From positions 1-18,186 of the forward strand of contig JAJYOO010000013.1 of the NCBI GenBank assembly GCA_021796155.1: a stretch of DNA of 18,186 bases, given 5' to 3'. The notes under the pieces are model-generated. The model worked only from the letters and a program-made list of their open reading frames with translations, searched no databases and was not told the DNA's origin. Positions 14,093 through 18,186 of this stretch are shown piece after piece. Each line of letters starts with the position of its first letter. Position 1 is the stretch's first letter. Position numbers and translations under genes: made by a program. The DNA is from Chloroflexota bacterium (GTDB lineage: Bacteria > Chloroflexota > Anaerolineae > Anaerolineales > Villigracilaceae).

Positions 14093-14784
14093 CTTCCTTT
14101 TTCGAAATATTTGATGGCCTCCGGCCCAGTCATGAATAATAAATCAAGAGCACTCACAAATGGATCATACGGCGGATACAACTGCGGATATTCAGGGTAA
14201 TCGTATTCCATATATTCCAACGTGATCTTCGCCTGCTTAAATTTATCCGACTCAATGTAATCCTTCGCTGACGGCCCACTGATGTAATGCGTCGCGCCAA
14301 CCTTTTGTAGAACTGAAATCAGGCGATCTGTCTTCTGTCCGCTCGCATCGAGTTTAGACGAGCGTTCAAAGCGCGTGTGTTGGATTCCAAGTTCGCGCGC
14401 CAAAGCTATCGTTAAATCAATCGTGAAGTCCGCCAGGAATTCGTCCTGGCGATCATAGAATTGCTCAAGCAATGGCAAATATTTTTCAAAATAGGGTGCC
14501 CGACGATACGAGTATTCCAACGTTTTTAGATGATCCGTTCTCCAAGTGCTTTCGTGCAAAATGCGGATGCAATTGATGGGAATCCTTTCCACCTGTGCGC
14601 GATGACTATGCACGGGAATCGTCAGCCATTTCTTGCCTTGCGACGTTTTTATTTGATTTCTGTTTCGCCAGCCGCGTTTATCGTATTGAACATCATCATA
14701 AAACACGAACAAGTCCGCTTTGCGAATTTGATCGAAATATCCTCGCCACGGAATGTACGAAGGCTGGAGGATCACTACCTTCAT
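14089..14784 (-). CDS. WbqC family protein
   Basis: This 231-residue cytoplasmic protein is of the WbqC-like family, common in surface polysaccharide clusters; as far as I know its biochemistry is not established. The family hallmarks are clear: ILQPSYIPWRGYFDQI at the N-terminus (residues 5-20), DLFVFYDDVQYDKRGWRNRN (24-43), KWLTIPV, then a helical region with TIALARELGI and ISGPSAKDYI, and a C-terminal acidic-aromatic stretch (EYMEYDYPEYPQLYPPYDPFVSALDLLF). Length is normal. It overlaps the glycosyltransferase stop (ATGA) and the methyltransferase start (ATGA). In a cluster that makes a 4-amino-4,6-dideoxy sugar without an acetyltransferase, it is a candidate for modifying that amino group, but this is inference from context. 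Confidence 0.88.
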   Translation of the reverse strand: MKVVILQPSYIPWRGYFDQIRKADLFVFYDDVQYDKRGWRNRNQIKTSQGKKWLTIPVHSHRAQVERIPINCIRILHESTWRTDHLKTLEYSYRRAPYFEKYLPLLEQFYDRQDEFLADFTIDLTIALARELGIQHTRFERSSKLDASGQKTDRLISVLQKVGATHYISGPSAKDYIESDKFKQAKITLEYMEYDYPEYPQLYPPYDPFVSALDLLFMTGPEAIKYFEKGR

Positions 14785-15701
14785 AATTTTGTCCCACCGA
14801 TTGTTTCCTGAACAACATAACCCGGACGGCCCATACTGCGATCAAACATGTGCGCAAGATATTCGCCAATGATTCCCAATGTAAAAAGCTGAGCCCCGCT
14901 GAAAATCGCAATAATGGATGCCAGGAACGGAAAACCGGGTAAGCTGCCAGCCACAAAATAAGTCACCAGCACATAGATAAAAATCGTAAGTCCAAACAGG
15001 GTCATGAATAAGCCTATCAGACTCGCCAGTCTGAGCGGACCAGTGCTGTAACCAGTCAGAATTAACATGGTGGTTTTGACGAGGGAAACGAAATTATAGT
15101 TCGAGCCGTTAGCCGTTTGAATATCCACCACAACATCCGTTATGCGGGATGTTCCCCACGAAAGCAAAACATCCAGAATCGTGTTGGGGCTTCTGAACTC
15201 CGCAAATGCTTCACGCAGGCTTGTGCGAAAAGCCCGAAAGGCCGATAGATTCTGCACATAAGGAACCCCCATCGTGTTGGCAAGAATGATTTTCGTATAC
15301 TTAGTCACCTGGTTGCGCCAAAAACTTTGCGGAAGCTGGCGTGGCACGCCGTATACAACGTCATAGCCTTCGTTTAGTTTTTCCAATAAACAATGGATCT
15401 CCGCGGGCGGATGCTGCAGATCATCGTCCATCGTGACTGTGATCTCATAACGCGCGGCGCGCACGCCGCATAACGTGGCATTATGCTGACCATAATTACG
15501 CATCAAATTGATGCCAACCGCCCAAGGGAATCGTTGGGCAAGTTCTTCGATCTTCTTCCAGCTTAGATCGGGACTGCTATCGTTGACCAAAATCACTTCA
15601 TAGGACTGTGCGATTTTTGGAAGCTCGGCGGACAGACTTTCTACCAAAGGAACAATCGTCCTCTCGCCCCGATAAACCGGAATTACGATTGAGCAATTCA
15701 T
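14781..15701 (-). CDS. Family 2 glycosyltransferase, ArnC-like polyprenyl-phosphate amino-sugar transferase
   Basis: This 306-residue enzyme has an N-terminal GT-A domain and two C-terminal membrane helices (about 224-250 and 257-283). Key features are SIVIPVYRGERTI (4-16), VILVNDSSPD, INLMRNYGQHNATLCGVRAA and the metal-binding DDDLQHPP at 92-99, then RAFRTSLREAF and TGPLRLASLIGLF. The RNYGQH...DxDLQxPP pattern and the ending IGEYLAHMFDRSMGRPGYVVQ are those of ArnC, which moves a 4-formamido-4-deoxyarabinose to undecaprenyl phosphate. Here the likely donor is the dTDP-4-amino-6-deoxy sugar made by the downstream genes. It is the first gene of the sugar operon; only 21 bp lie between its ATG and the glpD terminator. 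The ribosome binding site is weak. Confidence 0.88.
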   Translation of the reverse strand: MNCSIVIPVYRGERTIVPLVESLSAELPKIAQSYEVILVNDSSPDLSWKKIEELAQRFPWAVGINLMRNYGQHNATLCGVRAARYEITVTMDDDLQHPPAEIHCLLEKLNEGYDVVYGVPRQLPQSFWRNQVTKYTKIILANTMGVPYVQNLSAFRAFRTSLREAFAEFRSPNTILDVLLSWGTSRITDVVVDIQTANGSNYNFVSLVKTTMLILTGYSTGPLRLASLIGLFMTLFGLTIFIYVLVTYFVAGSLPGFPFLASIIAIFSGAQLFTLGIIGEYLAHMFDRSMGRPGYVVQETIGGTKL

Positions 15702-15721
15702 CGGCAGGATTTTACCATGCG

Positions 15722-15759
15722 ATAAAAAATGCGACCCGCATTTGAAGCGCAGGTCACAT
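15722..15759 (-). terminator. Rho-independent terminator after glpD
   Basis: On the minus strand ATGTGACCTGC (15759-15749) pairs with GCGGGTCGCAT (15739-15729) as an 11-bp stem with two G-U pairs, around a 9-nt loop, followed by TTTTTAT. It begins 13 nt after the glpD stop and ends about 20 nt before the start of the sugar operon. Confidence 0.83.
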
Positions 15760-15772
15760 TTTCATTTTCACA

Positions 15773-17464
15773 TCATAACCGGACCTGATGGTGGTCTGCC
15801 AATAATTCAAGCGTTCGCGCCACTTCGGCACTTTTCTGATTCTCGTCCCAGCTTTTATATTCGACCATAACATCGGCAATCTCATCCACAGCTTCGCGCG
15901 TCAACCGACCAAGCATAGCCAACATCGAACGCCTCAACAGAAAATCATCCAGATGGACAACTTTCTCATGTTGAGCAATGAATCCGATCTCGCGGCGGCT
16001 GTATATTGGCAGCGATTCGAGCGCGGCGTCCTGGCCGCGACCAATGAATGTTGCGATCTGTTCGGCGCGCGTGCCATAACGCTCAAATAAAGCCTTCACG
16101 CGTTCCGCGGACATCCCAGTCCATGCCACAATTCCGTCCACAAATCGTTTGATTTCGTCGGCTGTGACCGGATAGCCGCGTCCGCCGCCGATGGGCAAAG
16201 CGCTGGTATTTTTCTGCCGCGTTCTTCCAAAAAATTCAAGAGCCTTATCAGTGACTTGTTCAGAAAACGCGCGGAACGAAGTCCATTTGCCACCAACCAG
16301 CGAATAGACTGAAAACGCGAGACCGGTCCATTCACCACTGATGACTTGAATCTCATGATCGCGCGTAATTTGACCAGTTGTTTTTGCGTGGCTGGCTGCC
16401 AGCGGACGCACGCCGCTGAAGCGAAAAACAATATTTTCCCGCGTCACTTTGATGGATGGAAAGACGCGCGCGATCATTTCAAGAAAATAATCAACTTCTT
16501 CTTCTGTACAACGCGCCTCGTCTGGGTTTTCGATGGCGATGTCGGAAGTGCCAACCAGGACGCGGTCATAAAGCGGGAAAATCAAAACGATGCGCCCATC
16601 TTTGTTCTCAAAGAAGAATTCATGATCGCCAATCGCGGCGCGCAATTCGGGATGATCGAGAATGAGGTGTGAACCTTTTGTCCCGCCGATGAAACGCGTA
16701 GAAAATCCGAGACCGTGATTCGCAAAGTCAATCCACGGGCCGGAGGCGTTGATTACCAGACGCGGTTTCACTTCGTAAACGGAATCCGTTAACTCGTCCC
16801 GAAGAAGAACCGTATCTCCACTTCCGCCAGTGAGACTCATGTAATTGATCGCGCGTGCGTTCGGATTGTCAGCTTCCGCATCCAGAATCAATTCAAGACC
16901 AAGTCGCTCTGGTTGCAGAATCGCACCGTCGTAATACGTCGCGGCGTTGACGATTTTTGGATTGAGCTTATTCCAACGCGCCAGCGATTCAGCGCGGCTA
17001 TGAAATTGATGTCGCGGCACCGTGCGCTGCTTGCTGGTGTAAGCATCGTAAACCATCAATCCAATTTTGATCACGAGCGAGCCGCGTTCGGACGGCTTAT
17101 CGAGCCAGCCTAAAAATTTTAATGGCGCGTTGAGAAGGCCGGAAAAAATCTTGAAAATTGGAATCGTGGTCGGCAGCGGCTTGACAACATGCGGCGCGTT
17201 TTGGATCATGCGATTGCGTTCCTGCACCGCTTCGCGCACAAGACGAAACTCGCCGTTTTCGAGATAACGGATTCCGCCATGTGCCATGTGAGAAGAAGCG
17301 GAGCTTGCGCCCGAACAAAAATCTGCGCGGTCAACCAACAACACGTCCACGCCGTTGAGGGCAAGATCACGGAACGTGCCAATGCCATTGATGCCTCCGC
17401 CGACGATCAGGACGGAGACTTCGGGATTAGCTTTCAGTGCGGAAAGAGTTTCGTTGCGATTCAT
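15773..17464 (-). CDS. glpD: Aerobic-type glycerol-3-phosphate dehydrogenase (FAD)
   Basis: This 563-residue membrane-associated flavoenzyme oxidises glycerol-3-phosphate to dihydroxyacetone phosphate and passes electrons to quinone. The FAD-binding Rossmann motif is VLIVGGGINGIGTFRD at 18-33, followed by the family signature SSHMAHGGIRYLENGEF near 57-73. PRLVINASGPWID, FIGGTKGSHLIL, RIVLIFPLYDRVLVGTSD and RFSGVRPLA come in the usual order, then YSLVGGKWTSFR. The C-terminal helical domain (from about 450) includes FIAQHEKVVHLDDFLLRRSMLA, as in GlpD. Start ATG 17464 (MNRNETLSAL) is chosen; an upstream in-frame ATG at 17521 would add 19 residues translated from the AAGTT repeat. It follows glpK by 76 bp, a classical glycerol-use pair, and is closed by a terminator. 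Confidence 0.93.
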   Translation of the reverse strand: MNRNETLSALKANPEVSVLIVGGGINGIGTFRDLALNGVDVLLVDRADFCSGASSASSHMAHGGIRYLENGEFRLVREAVQERNRMIQNAPHVVKPLPTTIPIFKIFSGLLNAPLKFLGWLDKPSERGSLVIKIGLMVYDAYTSKQRTVPRHQFHSRAESLARWNKLNPKIVNAATYYDGAILQPERLGLELILDAEADNPNARAINYMSLTGGSGDTVLLRDELTDSVYEVKPRLVINASGPWIDFANHGLGFSTRFIGGTKGSHLILDHPELRAAIGDHEFFFENKDGRIVLIFPLYDRVLVGTSDIAIENPDEARCTEEEVDYFLEMIARVFPSIKVTRENIVFRFSGVRPLAASHAKTTGQITRDHEIQVISGEWTGLAFSVYSLVGGKWTSFRAFSEQVTDKALEFFGRTRQKNTSALPIGGGRGYPVTADEIKRFVDGIVAWTGMSAERVKALFERYGTRAEQIATFIGRGQDAALESLPIYSRREIGFIAQHEKVVHLDDFLLRRSMLAMLGRLTREAVDEIADVMVEYKSWDENQKSAEVARTLELLADHHQVRL

Positions 17465-17477
17465 TTTTTCTATGTTT

Positions 17478-17549
17478 CCAAGTTGGCAAGTTGCAAGTTC
17501 AAAAGTTAACCAACATACCAACTTTCAAACTTGCGAACCTTCAAACCCA
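17478..17549. repeat. AAGTT-rich palindromic repeat element, copy 2
   Basis: Runs of CAAGTT, AAGTTG and AAAGTT on one side face AACTTTCAAACTTG and AACCTTCAAACC on the other. The inner arms 17494-17507 and 17520-17533 pair over 14 bp on the minus strand with two G-U wobbles and a 12-nt loop. The element fills the glpK-glpD gap and includes the glpK stop (TCA at 17541-17543 on the + strand). It shares two 12-mers with copy 1 at 5371-5469. No U-run follows, so it is not a standard terminator. Confidence 0.65.
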
Positions 17550-18186
17550 ATCAAATGTACGCGTTACCGCCTTCTTCCACCCCAAGTATAACTTCTCGCG
17601 CTTGGAAGAGTCCATGTTTGGATTCCATTCTTTATCCCTGCCCCAATTCGCGCGTAGTTCAGCGAAGTCTTTCCAAAAGCCGACGGCGAGTCCGGCTGCA
17701 TAAGCCGCGCCCAATGCGGTTGTCTCCGCCACTTTCGGACGAATGACCGGCACATTGAGAATATCGGCTTGAAATTGCATCAACAACTCATTGAAGACCA
17801 TGCCGCCGTCCACTTTGAGCGCGGTCAATTTCACACCGGAATCTTTTTCCATCGCGTCAAGGACTTCGCGCGTTTGAAATGCAGTTGCTTCCAACACCGA
17901 TCGAGCAATGTGACCTTTGTTGACGTAACGCGTCATGCCGACAATTGCGCCTCGCGCATCAGACCGCCAATATGGAGCGAACAATCCGCTGAATGCCGGG
18001 ACAAAATAAATGTCGCCATTATCCTCGACAGTTTTCGCAAGCGCCTCCACCTCGGACGATTGGCGGATCAGTCCCAAATTGTCTCTCAGCCACTGGACGA
18101 GTGCGCCCGTGATCGCAATCGAGCCTTCCAACGCGTAGACAGCTTTTTGATTCCCGATCTTATATCCAAGCGTTGTAAGCAGCCCT
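17541..18186 (-). CDS. glpK: Glycerol kinase, C-terminal part (gene continues beyond the window)
   Basis: The last 214 residues of GlpK are present; the frame is open to the window edge and begins [11 protein letters not shown]. GlpK phosphorylates glycerol with ATP to sn-glycerol-3-phosphate, the substrate of the glpD product downstream. Recognised family blocks are [43 protein letters not shown] in part, [21 protein letters not shown] (GK signature region), [21 protein letters not shown] in part, and [23 protein letters not shown]. The glycine-rich ATP-binding loop DGG-x7-QFQAD is intact. The apparent start within the window (TTG 18131) is not real, since homology runs through it. The C-terminal end at FDWV is normal for the family. 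Confidence 0.95.
   Translation of the reverse strand, partial: GLLTTLGYKIGNQKAVYALEGSIAITGALVQWLRDNLGLIRQSSEVEALAKTVEDNGDIYFVPAFSGLFAPYWRSDARGAIVGMTRYVNKGHIARSVLEATAFQTREVLDAMEKDSGVKLTALKVDGGMVFNELLMQFQADILNVPVIRPKVAETTALGAAYAAGLAVGFWKDFAELRANWGRDKEWNPNMDSSKREKLYLGWKKAVTRTFDWV

Noticed and set aside
17465..17521. 19-residue N-terminal extension of GlpD
   Set aside because: It is translated from the AAGTT repeat element. ATG 17464 gives the normal N-terminus ahead of the FAD-binding motif.
18129..18131. TTG start for a short glycerol kinase
   Set aside because: GlpK homology continues through this point to the window edge, so the gene is simply cut by the window.

Overview
The window is ordinary bacterial chromosome, apart from one A+T-rich, possibly acquired gene. 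My best guess is a member of the Chloroflexota (Anaerolineae-like). The reasons are the TGS-SAD-uridine kinase fusion, the style of the surface-glycan genes, and short dispersed repeats (CCTGAGCGGAG.. / TGTCATTCTGAGCG.. palindromes and AAGTT-rich palindromes) of a kind I associate with that phylum. The taxonomic call is inference. No tRNA, rRNA, CRISPR array, transposase or phage gene was seen, and no gene-free stretch exceeds 203 bp.

Layout. Bases 1-1867 read rightward: the last 42 codons of an isoprenylcysteine methyltransferase-like protein, a zinc alcohol dehydrogenase, and a small A+T-rich PD-(D/E)XK nuclease-like protein. Everything from 1935 to the right end reads leftward. In transcription order (right to left) this is: the end of glpK and then glpD (glycerol catabolism); a surface-sugar operon from 15701 to about 10387; a second block of three overlapping genes from 10338 to 6645 (polyprenyl-phosphate glycosyltransferase, GT-C-like membrane protein, histidine phosphatase); a ketopantoate reductase-family gene; the TGS-SAD-uridine kinase; mntP; and a SAM methyltransferase.

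How the sugar genes fit together. RmlA and RmlB make dTDP-glucose and then dTDP-4-keto-6-deoxyglucose. A WecE/RffA-type aminotransferase should then give dTDP-4-amino-4,6-dideoxygalactose (dTDP-Fuc4N). rmlC and rmlD are absent, so rhamnose is not the product of these genes alone. The first gene of the operon is an ArnC-like glycosyltransferase, which suggests transfer of the amino sugar to a polyprenyl-phosphate carrier. A WbqC-family protein and a small methyltransferase lie between it and wecE. They are candidates for tailoring the 4-amino group, because no WecD-type acetyltransferase is present. The genes from the ArnC-like GT2 through rmlA overlap or abut by -4 to +1 nt, which indicates translational coupling.

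Most notable points: (1) rmlA carries a one-base frameshift just after its nucleotide-binding motif; the true start, with a perfect Shine-Dalgarno and an ATGA overlap with rmlB, is out of frame with the rest of the protein. (2) The ArnC-like / WbqC / methyltransferase / WecE / RmlB / RmlA cluster looks like an Arn-type lipid-linked 4-amino-sugar pathway that uses dTDP-Fuc4N. (3) Two related AAGTT-rich palindromic elements each abut and include the stop codon of the gene upstream. (4) The uridine kinase start lies in a perfect 11-bp tandem duplication that creates a four-codon overlapping mini-ORF.
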